DNA of 64,000 nucleotides, taken from positions 124,001 to 188,000 of the forward strand of contig NZ_JHXD01000004.1 in the NCBI RefSeq assembly GCF_000687715.1. The letters are read 5' to 3'. The first letter of the stretch is position 1; every line of letters begins with the position of its first letter. The notes below the pieces were generated by a model that did no database searches, had not been told where the DNA came from, and saw only the letters and a program-made list of their open reading frames with translations. Shown one piece after another: positions 52,950-62,977 of the stretch. Both the position numbers and the translations under genes were made by a program. Origin of the DNA: Xylanibacter ruminicola Ga6B6. GTDB lineage: Bacteria > Bacteroidota > Bacteroidia > Bacteroidales > Bacteroidaceae.

Positions 52950-54320
52950 ATGCAAAAAACTAGAAAGATATGTCTGGCCTTAGGGCTGGCAGTGTGCCTG
53001 ACGGTAGGCGCACAGGATAACGAAATTCATCAGCGTTCCGAAACCTACGAGTGGCCAACCGACCAGCTGGTAGTAAAGAATCTTAAAGCATGGCAGGACC
53101 TGAAGTTCGGCGTGCTGTTTCATTGGGGATTGTATGCCGTACCTGGCATGGTAGAATCATGGGCTATCTGCGACGAGAATTGGATTACCCGCGACTCTAC
53201 ACGCACCTATCAGCAGTATATGGACTGGTACTTCGGACTGGCCGATGAGCTGAAACCCACCAAGTTTGATCCTACCCAGTGGGCCGAGGCCTGCAGCAAT
53301 GCGGGTATGAAATATATGATTTTCACCACCAAGCACCACGATGGTTTCTGTATGTGGGACTCACAGGAAACCGATTTTACAATTGCCAAGCACGCCTTTA
53401 AGGACGATCCACGTCGCGATGTGCTGAAGCATGTGCTGGATGCCTTCCGCCAGAAGCAGTTTACCATCGGTACCTACTTTTCAAAGCCCGATTGGCACTC
53501 GCAGTACTACTGGTGGGATGTATATGCCAAGAAAGGTCGCAACGTGAACTATCCCGTTGATCAGCACCCCTGGCGCTGGCAGCAGTTCAAGAAGTTCACC
53601 CACAATCAGATGAACGAAATTCTGTCACGTTACGGTAAGGTAGATATCCTGTGGCTCGATGGCGGCTGGGTAGCTAAGGAAAACCGCGGTCAGGATCTGG
53701 ATATGCCCGAGGTGGCCCGTATCGCCCGTAAGAATCAGCCTGGCATCATCATCGTAGACCGTACCATCCATGGTCCTTACGAGAACTACCAGACACCCGA
53801 GCGCACCATCCCCGAAACACAGTTGGATTTCCCTTGGGAGAGCTGTATCCCCTTGAGCGATGACTGGGGCTGGGTACCACGCCCACGTTTCAAGAGTCCT
53901 GAGAAAGTAATTGGTACTCTCATCGAGATTGTAGCCAAGGGTGGTAACCTGGTGTTAGGTGTTGGTCCTACTCCAGAGGGACTGATTGAGCCCGAGAGTG
54001 TAAAACGCCTGAATGCCATCGGTGCCTGGCTCAAACAAAACGGCAAGGCCATCTACAACACCACCATCACCCCCTATTACAACGAGGGTAACGTATGGTT
54101 CACCAAGGCCAAGGACAGCAGTCGCTATTACGCCATCTACCGTTTAAACGATGGCGAGAAGCTGCCCACCAGCATCACCTGGAGTCAGAATCTGCCGAAG
54201 AAATCCATCCGATTGGTAAGCAATGGCAAACGTGTAAAATACAAACTGCAGGGCAACCAGGTAACTGTATATCTGCCCAAGCAGCTGCCACAGCAGTCGG
54301 TTGCACTTGAAATCGAATAA
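52950..54320 (+). CDS. Glycoside hydrolase family 29 alpha-L-fucosidase (copy 1)
   Basis: A 456-residue exported enzyme; start at 52950 (MQKTRKICLALGLAVCLTVGAQ) leaves the promoter outside the gene. GH29 blocks are FGVLFHWGLYAVPGMVESWA, IFTTKHHDGFCMWDS and the nucleophile Asp in DILWLDGGW near 236. A short C-terminal beta-domain closes the protein. Family members remove alpha-linked fucose with retention. It is the first gene of a compact six-gene operon ending at cutC. Confidence 0.93.
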   Translation: MQKTRKICLALGLAVCLTVGAQDNEIHQRSETYEWPTDQLVVKNLKAWQDLKFGVLFHWGLYAVPGMVESWAICDENWITRDSTRTYQQYMDWYFGLADELKPTKFDPTQWAEACSNAGMKYMIFTTKHHDGFCMWDSQETDFTIAKHAFKDDPRRDVLKHVLDAFRQKQFTIGTYFSKPDWHSQYYWWDVYAKKGRNVNYPVDQHPWRWQQFKKFTHNQMNEILSRYGKVDILWLDGGWVAKENRGQDLDMPEVARIARKNQPGIIIVDRTIHGPYENYQTPERTIPETQLDFPWESCIPLSDDWGWVPRPRFKSPEKVIGTLIEIVAKGGNLVLGVGPTPEGLIEPESVKRLNAIGAWLKQNGKAIYNTTITPYYNEGNVWFTKAKDSSRYYAIYRLNDGEKLPTSITWSQNLPKKSIRLVSNGKRVKYKLQGNQVTVYLPKQLPQQSVALEIE

Positions 54321-54346
54321 CGCAGGTTGAACTAAACCCTGAACTT

Positions 54347-56623
54347 ATGAGGATACATCGCATCCAAAAGGCATTTGCAGCCTTGTTGCTCATAGCATGC
54401 CAGTCGACAGCAACTGCCAAGTTGCAGCCCGTCGATTACGTGAGTACCTTGGTAGGTACTGAGTCGAACTACAACCTCTCAACAGGTAACACCTACCCTG
54501 CCGTTGCCATGCCTTGGGGTATGAACTTCTGGGTGGCACAGACCGGTAAGAATGGAGATGGCTGGCAGTACACCTATACCGCCAACAAGATTCGTGGCTT
54601 GAAACAAACCCACCAGCCCAGTCCTTGGATTAACGATTACGGACAGTTTTCGCTAATGCCAACGGTGGGGCCGAAGGTATTCAACGAAAACAAGCGTGCC
54701 AGCTGGTTCTCGCATAAGGCCGAGATAGCCACACCCTATTATTACAGCGTGTATCTGGCCGATTACGATGTAACTGCCGAGGTGGCTCCTACCGAGCGAG
54801 CCGCCGTGATGCAGTTTACCTTCCCCGAGACTGATGAGGCCAACGTGGTGATTGATGCCTTTGATAACGGTTCGTACGTAAAAATCATCCCCACCGAGAA
54901 TAAGGTGATAGGCTACACCACCAGGAACAGCGGCGGTGTACCCGAGAACTTCAAGAACTGGTTTGTGATGGTGTTCGATAAGCCATTCGCCAACTGCGTA
55001 ACGGTGCAGGATAGCATTTTTACCAAACAGCAGGAGATGACAGCCAATCATGCCGGTGCCATCGTATCGTTCAAGACACGTAAAGGCGAGAAGGTATGTG
55101 CCCGTGTGGCATCATCGTTTATCAGTCTGGAGCAGGCTGAGCAGAACCTGAACGAGATTGGCAAACGTTCTTTGGAGCAGGTAAAAGTTGCAGGCAGCCA
55201 ACGCTGGAACGAGGTTTTGGGACGTATCGAGATCGAAGATAACGATATCGACCACCTGCGCACTTTCTATAGCTGCTTGTACCGCTCCGTGCTCTTCCCA
55301 CGTAGTTTCTACGAGCTCAACGCCCAGGGCGAGCCCATCCACTACAGTCCTTACAACGGCGAGGTTCGTAAGGGTTATATGTTTACTGATACGGGGTTCT
55401 GGGATACCTTCCGCTGTCTGTTCCCGCTGCTCAACCTGGTTTATCCCTCGATGAATGTCAAAATTCAGGAGGGACTGGTAAATGCCTATCTGGAGAGCGG
55501 CTTCCTACCCGAGTGGGCCAGTCCCGGGCATCGTGGCTGCATGGTGGGTAACAACTCTGCCTCGATTGTTGCCGATGCCTACCTGAAGGGGCTACGTGGC
55601 TACGATATCAACAAGCTTTGGGAAGCTGTGGTGCACGGCACCCAGACTGTACACCCCGAGGTGAGCAGCACGGGTAGATTGGGCTACGAGTACTACAACA
55701 AATTAGGCTATGTACCCTACGATGTGAAGATTAATGAGAATGCCGCCCGCACCTTGGAGTACGCTTACGACGACTGGTGCATCTATCAGTTGGGCAAAGC
55801 CTTAGGAAAAAAGAAAAAGGAGATCGACGTGTTTGCCAAGCGCGCCATGAACTATAAGAACCTGTTTGATGCCGAGACCAAGTTGATGCGAGGACGCCTG
55901 AAGAATGGCGAGTTCATGAAGCCCTTCAACCCCTTGAAATGGGGCGACGCCTTTACCGAAGGTAACTCATGGCATTACACCTGGTCGGTATTCCACGACC
56001 CTCAGGGACTCATCAACCTGATGGGCGGTAAGGCTGCGTTCAATCAGATGCTCGACTCGGTATTTGCCCTGCCACCTGTATTCGACGACAGCTACTATGG
56101 CTTTACCATTCACGAAATCCGTGAGATGCAGATTATGAATATGGGCAACTATGCCCATGGTAACCAGCCCATACAGCACATGATTTACCTGTATGGCTAC
56201 AGCGGCGAGCCTTGGAAGACCCAGTATTGGATTAACCAGACAATGAAGCGTATGTACAATGCCAACCCCGATGGTTATTGCGGCGATGAGGACAACGGAC
56301 AGACTTCGGCCTGGTATGTGTTCTCGGCCTTGGGTTTCTATCCCGTTTGTCCCGGCAGCAACCAGTATGTGATTGGCACACCGTATTTCAAGCAGGCCAT
56401 CGTACACCTGGAGAACGGCAACACGCTATCTATCGGTGCCGAGGGCGAAGGCTGCTATATCCAGCAGATGACATTGAATGGTACCGACTACCAGCATAAC
56501 TACCTGGATCACAACCTGCTGATGCAGGGTGCTACCATCCGTTTCGGTATGGGAACCACCGCCAACAAACAGCGCGGTACTCACCCCGAGGATGCCCCCT
56601 ATTCGTTTACGAATATACAATAA
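54347..56623 (+). CDS. Glycoside hydrolase family 92 alpha-mannosidase (copy 2)
   Basis: A 758-residue exported enzyme with a signal peptide; a Cys at residue 18 (LLLIACQST) makes a lipoprotein possible. The GH92 pattern runs from VDYVSTLVGTESNYNLSTGN to GDEDNGQTSAWYVFSALGFYP. In the segment where copy 1 reads GNETDCMVGN, this copy reads GHRGCMVGNNSA, without the Glu. This matches a different GH92 subgroup rather than damage, and suggests another linkage specificity. 26 nt after GH29 in the same operon. Confidence 0.92.
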   Translation: MRIHRIQKAFAALLLIACQSTATAKLQPVDYVSTLVGTESNYNLSTGNTYPAVAMPWGMNFWVAQTGKNGDGWQYTYTANKIRGLKQTHQPSPWINDYGQFSLMPTVGPKVFNENKRASWFSHKAEIATPYYYSVYLADYDVTAEVAPTERAAVMQFTFPETDEANVVIDAFDNGSYVKIIPTENKVIGYTTRNSGGVPENFKNWFVMVFDKPFANCVTVQDSIFTKQQEMTANHAGAIVSFKTRKGEKVCARVASSFISLEQAEQNLNEIGKRSLEQVKVAGSQRWNEVLGRIEIEDNDIDHLRTFYSCLYRSVLFPRSFYELNAQGEPIHYSPYNGEVRKGYMFTDTGFWDTFRCLFPLLNLVYPSMNVKIQEGLVNAYLESGFLPEWASPGHRGCMVGNNSASIVADAYLKGLRGYDINKLWEAVVHGTQTVHPEVSSTGRLGYEYYNKLGYVPYDVKINENAARTLEYAYDDWCIYQLGKALGKKKKEIDVFAKRAMNYKNLFDAETKLMRGRLKNGEFMKPFNPLKWGDAFTEGNSWHYTWSVFHDPQGLINLMGGKAAFNQMLDSVFALPPVFDDSYYGFTIHEIREMQIMNMGNYAHGNQPIQHMIYLYGYSGEPWKTQYWINQTMKRMYNANPDGYCGDEDNGQTSAWYVFSALGFYPVCPGSNQYVIGTPYFKQAIVHLENGNTLSIGAEGEGCYIQQMTLNGTDYQHNYLDHNLLMQGATIRFGMGTTANKQRGTHPEDAPYSFTNIQ

Positions 56624-56634
56624 TAACACAAAAT

Positions 56635-58440
56635 ATGAAACAGCTTTTTTTACTATTCAGTTTTAACTTTCTACTACTCCCTACTTTTGCCCAGAAGCAG
56701 GCACCCGCACCGGTTGCACCTCTGCCAACAGCCCATCAGGTGGCATGGCAGAAGTTAGAGACTTATGCTTTTATCCACTTCGGTCCCAACACCTTTGGCG
56801 ATCGTGAGTGGGGCTATGGCGATGCGCCACTGAGTGATTTCAACCCCACCAAGCTTGATACCGAGCAGTGGGCTAAGACCGTCAAGGCAGCTGGCATGAA
56901 AGGTGTGATACTCACCGCCAAGCACCACGACGGCTTCTGTCTGTGGCCCACCAAGTACACCGACTACAGTGTACGCAATACGCCTTACAAAAATGGTAAG
57001 GGTGATATTGTAGGCGAGTTGGCAGCCGCCTGTAAGAAGTACGGCTTGAAACTGGGTTTGTACCTCTCGCCATGGGATCGCCATCAGGCATTCTACAGCA
57101 CCCCACTCTACGTAGAGTATTTCTATGCCCAGCTCGAGGAGTTGCTCACCCAATATGGCGAGCTTTTCGAGGTGTGGTTTGATGGTGCCAACGGTGGCGA
57201 TGGCTGGTATGGCGGTGCCAAGGAACAGCGCAAGATTAATCGTCGCACCTACTATGATTTCCCCCGTGCCCACAAGCTGGTGTACAAGCATCAGCCCCAG
57301 GCCATTATCTTTAGCGACGGCGGCCCCGGTTGCCGTTGGGTTGGTAACGAGGAGGGCTATGCCGATGCCACTAACTGGTCGTTCCTGCGAATCAACGAGG
57401 TTTATCCTGGTTACGACAAATATTACGAGTTGACCAGCGGACATGCCGATGGCGACACCTGGGTACCCTCAGAGTGCAACACCAGTATCCGTCCGGGCTG
57501 GTTCTACCACGAGAGTGAGGACACACGTGTGAAAAGCATCCCACAGCTTACCGACCTATACTACCGTAGCGTGGGTCATAACGGCACGTTCCTGCTTAAC
57601 TTCCCCGTGGATAAGGAAGGACTCATTCACCCCATCGACTCGGCTAATGCCGTAAACTACCACCAGCAGGTAGCTGCCGAACTGAGTAACAATCTGCTGC
57701 GTAAAGTCAGTATCAAAGCTTCGAACGTACGTGATAAAAAACTGTATGGAACGGCAAACCTGACCGATGACAACTACGATACCTACTGGGCTACCGAGGA
57801 TGGTGTTACCACCGCCACACTCGAGATTGCTCTCAAGGGAACACAGAAGATTAACCGCATCATGCTGCAGGAGTATATTCCTCTGGGCCAGCGTGTTAGC
57901 AAATTCCACTTAGAGTACTTTAACGGTGGCAAATGGCAGCCCATCAGTATCAAGGAGGCTACCACCACCATCGGTTATAAGCGCCTGCTCCGCTTCCAGG
58001 CGATTACTGCCAAGAAGCTGCGTGTATGCTTCGATGAGGCTCGCGGTCCACTCTGCATCAACGGCATCGGCGCCTACTATGCTCCTAAGGCTTTGGAGAG
58101 CTACCAGCAGAAGGAACTGGATGTGAAAGGCATCGATTACACCATCCAGCAACAGGATGCCAACACCATCACCCTCGACCTGGGTCGCACCCGTCAGATA
58201 CGTTCGCTGCATTACAAGCCCACCACAACTGGTATGATTTCGCACTACGAGATATGGGCTGGCAACACCCCCGACAACATGAAGTGTATTGCCGCCGGCG
58301 AGTTCTCAAACATCCGCAACAACCCCATTATGCAGGATGTGTATTTCGCACCCGCCGACTGCCGTTACGTACAGCTCAAAGCCGTACACCTGGTGAACGA
58401 ATCTGAATCAGCATCTTACGATAAACTCATCATACTGTAA
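56635..58440 (+). CDS. Glycoside hydrolase family 29 alpha-L-fucosidase with F5/8C domains (copy 2)
   Basis: A 601-residue exported enzyme (signal peptide ending PTFAQ). It is of the multi-domain type (subfamily B-like, alpha-1,3/4-fucosidases): catalytic barrel with YAFIHFGPNTFGDREWG, ILTAKHHDGFCLWP, nucleophile Asp in EVWFDGANGGDGW near 182 and an acid/base Glu candidate in WVPSECNTSIRPGWFYH near 279. Two discoidin-like domains follow (about 345-475 and 490-601). It is only distantly related to copy 1, so the two probably remove differently linked fucose. Eleven nt after GH92. Confidence 0.93.
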   Translation: MKQLFLLFSFNFLLLPTFAQKQAPAPVAPLPTAHQVAWQKLETYAFIHFGPNTFGDREWGYGDAPLSDFNPTKLDTEQWAKTVKAAGMKGVILTAKHHDGFCLWPTKYTDYSVRNTPYKNGKGDIVGELAAACKKYGLKLGLYLSPWDRHQAFYSTPLYVEYFYAQLEELLTQYGELFEVWFDGANGGDGWYGGAKEQRKINRRTYYDFPRAHKLVYKHQPQAIIFSDGGPGCRWVGNEEGYADATNWSFLRINEVYPGYDKYYELTSGHADGDTWVPSECNTSIRPGWFYHESEDTRVKSIPQLTDLYYRSVGHNGTFLLNFPVDKEGLIHPIDSANAVNYHQQVAAELSNNLLRKVSIKASNVRDKKLYGTANLTDDNYDTYWATEDGVTTATLEIALKGTQKINRIMLQEYIPLGQRVSKFHLEYFNGGKWQPISIKEATTTIGYKRLLRFQAITAKKLRVCFDEARGPLCINGIGAYYAPKALESYQQKELDVKGIDYTIQQQDANTITLDLGRTRQIRSLHYKPTTTGMISHYEIWAGNTPDNMKCIAAGEFSNIRNNPIMQDVYFAPADCRYVQLKAVHLVNESESASYDKLIIL

Positions 58441-58442
58441 AC

Positions 58443-60791
58443 ATGAAACGAATACTGATATCAACAATGGCTTGCTGCATGGCCCTGAGCCTGTCAGCCG
58501 CCAAAAAGAAAGCTAAGGAGCTGCTACCCTACCAGAACCCGAAACTCTCGGTAGAACAACGTGTAAACGATCTGGTTAGTCGTATGACTCTTCAGGAGAA
58601 AGTGGGACAGCTACGCTGCACCTTGGCATGGAACTACTACACCATCAAAGGAAAGAATGTAGAACCCTCGGAGCTGTTTAAGAAAGATATTGCCGAGGGA
58701 CAGATAGGTATGCTCTGGGGCACCTACCGTGCCGACCCCTGGACACAGAAGTCGCTCGAGAACGGCCTCACCCCCGAAATGGCTGCCAAAGCAGGTAATG
58801 CCCTGCAGAAGTACGTGATGGAGCACACCCGCCTGGGTATCCCCCTGTTCTTAGCCGAAGAAGCACCACATGGACACATGGCTATCGGTACCACCGTATT
58901 CCCTACCGGATTCGGTATGGCTGCTACATGGAACCCTGCCCTGATTGAGAAAACCGGCGAGGTGATAGGTCAGGAAATCCGATTGCAGGGCGGACACATC
59001 AGCTACGGTCCGGTATTGGATCTGGCCCGCGAACCCCGTTGGTCACGTGTCGAGGAGACGATGGGTGAAGATCCTGTTCTGGCAGGCGAGTTAGGTGCTG
59101 CCATGGTAAAAGGTCTGGGTGGCGGCGATTTATCAAAGCCCTATAGCACCATTGCCACACTGAAGCATTTTATCGGCTACGGCACCACCGAAGCCGGACA
59201 GAACGGCGGTATCACCATTGCCGGTCCACGTGAGTTACAGGAGAGTTTCCTGCCCCCATTCAAGAAAGCCATTAATGCCGGCGCTCTGTCGGTGATGACC
59301 AGCTATAACTCGCTGGATGGTATCCCCAGCACCTGCAGCAAGGCGCTACTTACCGATCTGTTGCGTACCCAGTGGGGATTCAACGGATTTGTAGTGAGCG
59401 ACCTGTATAGCATCGACGGTATCCAGGGCACACACCGTGTGGCCCAGACCAAGCAGGAGGCAGGTGTAATGGCGCTGCAGGCGGGTGTTGATGCCGACCT
59501 GGGCGCTCTGGCTTTCGGCAGACTGGAAGATGCCGTGGAGAAAGGCATGGTAAGTGAGGCCGAGATAGACGTAGCCCTGAAGCGCATCCTGAAGATGAAG
59601 TTCGAGATGGGCCTGTTCGAGCATCCCTACGTCGATGTAGCTCAGGCCAAGCAGCTGGTACGCTGCGATAACAACAAGGCTGTAGCCCTGCAGGTTGCCC
59701 GCGAGGTCATCACTCTACTAAAGAACCAGAACCACGTGCTGCCACTCAGCAAAACCCAGAAGGTGCTGGTGTGCGGACCTAACGCCGACAACGTATATAA
59801 CATGCTGGGCGACTATACCGCCCCACAGGAAGAAGGCAACGTAAAAACCATCCTCACAGGTATCCGCGCCAAACTGCCTGCCAGTCAGGTAACCTACGTG
59901 AAAGGTTGTGCCGTACGCGACACCACTACCTCGAATATTGCCGAGGCTGTAGCTGCAGCCAAAGAGGCTGATGTCATCGTGGTAGCTGTAGGTGGCTCGA
60001 GTGCTCGCGACTTCAAGACCAGCTATAAGGAGACAGGAGCGGCTGTGACAGACAGCAAGACTATCAGCGATATGGATTGCGGCGAAGGATTCGACCGTGC
60101 CACCCTCACCCCACTAGGACACCAGATGCAGCTGCTCAAGGCCCTCAAGGCAACCGGCAAGCCACTGGTAGTGGTGTATATCGAAGGGCGCCCCATGGAT
60201 AAGAGTTGGGCTGCCCAGCATGCCGATGCCCTGCTTACGGCTTACTATCCCGGACAGGAAGGTGGTACCGCCATTGCCGATGTGCTGTTTGGCGATTACA
60301 ACCCAGCCGGACGCATGCCCGTATCGGTACCCGCCAACGTAGGTCAGATTCCTGTTTACTACAACAAGAAGCCACCTATGCCACACGATTATGTAGAGAT
60401 GAGTGCCCGTCCGCTGTATGCCTTTGGCTACGGTCTGTCGTACACCACATTCAAATACGATAACCTGAATATCGAAGAGACTGGCGACACCCAGTTTAAG
60501 GTAACCTTTACCGTTACCAACACCGGTGATATGGATGGCGACGAGGTGGTGCAGCTGTATCTGCACGACGAGTTTGCCTCTACCGCCCAGCCTATGATGC
60601 AGCTCAAGAAGTTCAGTCGTATCTTCATCCCCAAGGGCGAGACCAAGCAGGTTGAGTTCACCCTCGAAGCCGAGGACCTGGAGATTGTAGATCAAGAGAT
60701 GAACCACGTTGTTGAGACTGGCGACTTTACCGTGATGGTAGGTCCCAGCTCGGATAACATTATTCTTAAAGCCACATTTACCCAGAATTAA
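58443..60791 (+). CDS. Glycoside hydrolase family 3 (beta-glucosidase/beta-xylosidase type)
   Basis: A 782-residue exported enzyme with signal peptide MKRILISTMACCMALSLSA. The GH3 N-terminal barrel has PLFLAEEAPHGHMAIG and nucleophile Asp in GFVVSDLYSIDG near 319. The C-terminal alpha/beta domain (about 415-640) has VITLLKNQNHVLPL and YPGQEGGTAIADVLFG, and an Fn3-like domain follows (about 690-780). Beta-glucosidase, beta-xylosidase or related activity fits; linkage to alpha-mannosidases and fucosidases makes a beta-xylosidase on plant-type N-glycans attractive (inference). Start is 2 nt after the previous stop. Confidence 0.92.
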   Translation: MKRILISTMACCMALSLSAAKKKAKELLPYQNPKLSVEQRVNDLVSRMTLQEKVGQLRCTLAWNYYTIKGKNVEPSELFKKDIAEGQIGMLWGTYRADPWTQKSLENGLTPEMAAKAGNALQKYVMEHTRLGIPLFLAEEAPHGHMAIGTTVFPTGFGMAATWNPALIEKTGEVIGQEIRLQGGHISYGPVLDLAREPRWSRVEETMGEDPVLAGELGAAMVKGLGGGDLSKPYSTIATLKHFIGYGTTEAGQNGGITIAGPRELQESFLPPFKKAINAGALSVMTSYNSLDGIPSTCSKALLTDLLRTQWGFNGFVVSDLYSIDGIQGTHRVAQTKQEAGVMALQAGVDADLGALAFGRLEDAVEKGMVSEAEIDVALKRILKMKFEMGLFEHPYVDVAQAKQLVRCDNNKAVALQVAREVITLLKNQNHVLPLSKTQKVLVCGPNADNVYNMLGDYTAPQEEGNVKTILTGIRAKLPASQVTYVKGCAVRDTTTSNIAEAVAAAKEADVIVVAVGGSSARDFKTSYKETGAAVTDSKTISDMDCGEGFDRATLTPLGHQMQLLKALKATGKPLVVVYIEGRPMDKSWAAQHADALLTAYYPGQEGGTAIADVLFGDYNPAGRMPVSVPANVGQIPVYYNKKPPMPHDYVEMSARPLYAFGYGLSYTTFKYDNLNIEETGDTQFKVTFTVTNTGDMDGDEVVQLYLHDEFASTAQPMMQLKKFSRIFIPKGETKQVEFTLEAEDLEIVDQEMNHVVETGDFTVMVGPSSDNIILKATFTQN

Positions 60792-62963
60792 ATGAAAAAG
60801 TACATTTTACTATTCACTATTCACTGTTCACTATTCACTGCTGCCCAGCAGCCCGTGGATTACGTCGATCCCTTCATCGGCACCACCAACTACAGCGTGT
60901 GCAATCCGGGTGCCGTATGCCCCAATGGCATGATGAGTGTGGTACCCTTTAACGTGATGGGGAGCGACCTGAACATGTACGATAAAGATAAGCGCTGGTG
61001 GTCGGCGCCTTACGAGTATAACAACAAGTATTTCACCGGCTTTGCCCATGTAACGCTAAGTGGTGTAGGCTGTCCAGAACTGGGCACGATGCTCACCATG
61101 CCTACCACCGGCAAGCTGGATGTGGATTACCGCCACTACGGTTCGGAATACAGCAATGAGCAGGCCACACCTGGTTACTATGCCGTAAGTCTGAAGAAGT
61201 ACGGCATCCGTTGCGAGGTAAGTGCCACCACCCGTTGTTCAGCTGAGCGTTTCACCTTCCCTCAAGGCGAGGGCCATATCCTGCTGAATCTGGGTAACGG
61301 ACTCACCAACGAGGTGGGTGGCATGGTGCGCCGTGTCAGCGATACCGAGATTGAGGGTTATCGCCTGGTGGGCACCTTCTGCTATAACCCGCAGGCCGTA
61401 TTCCCCATCTACTTTGTGATGCGAGTAAACAAGCAGCCCGCCTCGGCAGGTTACTGGAAAAAGCAGCCACCGATGGACGGTCCCGAGAAGGACTGGGATC
61501 CCGACCAGGGTAAATACAAACTCTACACCACCTACGGCAAAGAGTTGGCAGGCGATGAAGTGGGCTACTATTTCAACTACGATTGTGCTGAAGGCGAACA
61601 GATTGAGGTGCAGATGGGCGTATCGTTTGTATCCATCGAGAATGCCCGACAGAACCTGAACACCGAACAGCCCCAGTTTGCTTTCGACAACACCCGCAAG
61701 CAGGCCCGTCAGACTTGGGCCGAGACGCTGAACCGTGTTACTGTCGATGGTGGCACCGAGGCCCAGCGCCGCATGTTCTATACCGCCTTGTATCACACCC
61801 AGATTCACCCCAACATCCTACAGGATGCAAACGGCCAGTACCCCGAAATGGAGAGCTTTAAGATTGGCACCACCAAGGGTAACCGCTACACCGTATTCTC
61901 ACTCTGGGATACCTACCGTAACGTGGGTCAGCTGATGACGCTGCTCTACCCCGACAAGCAGTTGGATATGGTACGCTCTATGATTGGCATGTACAAGGAA
62001 TGGGGCTGGATGCCGAAGTGGGAACTGTATAGTCGCGAAACCTGGACGATGGAGGGCGATCCTGCCATCCCCTTTATTGCCGACACCTGGCTGAAGGGCT
62101 TGCGCGATTTCGATATCGACACCGCCTACGAGGCTTTCTATAAGTCGGCTACGCTGCCTGGCAAGGATAACAAGATGCGTCCCGATGTAGATAACTACTA
62201 CAAGCGCGGCTACGTGCCGATGGGCGAATATGCCGCTGATATGTCGGGCGACAACTCGGTATCGCACGCCTTGGAGTACTATATTGCCGATGCCTCGCTG
62301 GCTAACCTGGCCGAGGCTCTGGGTAAGAAAGCCGATGCCAAGCGTTTCCGTCAGCAGAGTCTGGGCTACCGTCATTACTATTCTAAGGAGTCGGGTACGC
62401 TGCGCCCCATCAATCAGGATGGCACGTTCCTCACACCTTTCGATCCTAAGGATGGTGCCGACTTCTCGAATGCCCCCGGATTCCACGAAGGCAGCGCCTG
62501 GAACTATACCTTCTATGTGCCCCACGATATCAAGGGACTGGCACGTCTGATGGGTGGCGACAAGAAATTTGTACAGAAGCTGCAGCGCGTGTTCGACGAG
62601 GGATTGTACGACCCAGCCAACGAACCCGACATTGCCTATCCTTACCTGTTTACCTACTTTAAGGGCGAGGAATGGCGCACCGAGAAGATTGTTACCAGCC
62701 TGATTAACAAGTACTTTAACGATCAGCCCAACGGTATTCCAGGCAACGACGATTGCGGCACCATGTCAACATGGCTCATCTTCTCGATGATGGGCTTGTA
62801 TCCTGATTGTCCTGGCACACCCAGCTATGCACTTACCAAACCGGTATTCGATAAGGTAACGCTACATCTCGACAAGCGTTATTACCCCAAGGGCGACATC
62901 ATTATCGATGGCACCAAACCACTCAAGAAACATCGCATCTCGCATAGCGAATTGGTAGATTAA
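60792..62963 (+). CDS. Glycoside hydrolase family 92 alpha-mannosidase (copy 3)
   Basis: A 723-residue exported enzyme whose start codon directly abuts the GH3 stop (TAAATG). Family pattern from VDYVDPFIGTTNYSVCNPGAVCPNG to GNDDCGTMSTWLIFSMMGLYP. The equivalent of the GNETDCM segment is SRETWTMEGDPA, keeping the Glu. It is the most divergent of the three copies (GNDD instead of GNED). The signal peptide is coded largely by four tandem 7-nt repeats (60811-60838), which a slipped repeat would shift out of frame. Confidence 0.91.
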   Translation: MKKYILLFTIHCSLFTAAQQPVDYVDPFIGTTNYSVCNPGAVCPNGMMSVVPFNVMGSDLNMYDKDKRWWSAPYEYNNKYFTGFAHVTLSGVGCPELGTMLTMPTTGKLDVDYRHYGSEYSNEQATPGYYAVSLKKYGIRCEVSATTRCSAERFTFPQGEGHILLNLGNGLTNEVGGMVRRVSDTEIEGYRLVGTFCYNPQAVFPIYFVMRVNKQPASAGYWKKQPPMDGPEKDWDPDQGKYKLYTTYGKELAGDEVGYYFNYDCAEGEQIEVQMGVSFVSIENARQNLNTEQPQFAFDNTRKQARQTWAETLNRVTVDGGTEAQRRMFYTALYHTQIHPNILQDANGQYPEMESFKIGTTKGNRYTVFSLWDTYRNVGQLMTLLYPDKQLDMVRSMIGMYKEWGWMPKWELYSRETWTMEGDPAIPFIADTWLKGLRDFDIDTAYEAFYKSATLPGKDNKMRPDVDNYYKRGYVPMGEYAADMSGDNSVSHALEYYIADASLANLAEALGKKADAKRFRQQSLGYRHYYSKESGTLRPINQDGTFLTPFDPKDGADFSNAPGFHEGSAWNYTFYVPHDIKGLARLMGGDKKFVQKLQRVFDEGLYDPANEPDIAYPYLFTYFKGEEWRTEKIVTSLINKYFNDQPNGIPGNDDCGTMSTWLIFSMMGLYPDCPGTPSYALTKPVFDKVTLHLDKRYYPKGDIIIDGTKPLKKHRISHSELVD
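60811..60838 (+). repeat. Tandem 7-nt repeats inside the signal peptide code of GH92 copy 3
   Basis: TATTCAC, TATTCAC, TGTTCAC, TATTCAC follow one another exactly. Seven is not a multiple of three, so gain or loss of a unit would break the frame. Confidence 0.85.
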
Positions 62964-62977
62964 ACATTAATTTTTAT

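Noticed and set aside
54953-55600. GH92 copy 2 as an inactive enzyme because of the missing Glu
   Set aside because: The GHRGCMVGN form appears, from memory, in intact members of the family, and all other blocks are conserved; a different specificity is more likely than loss of function.
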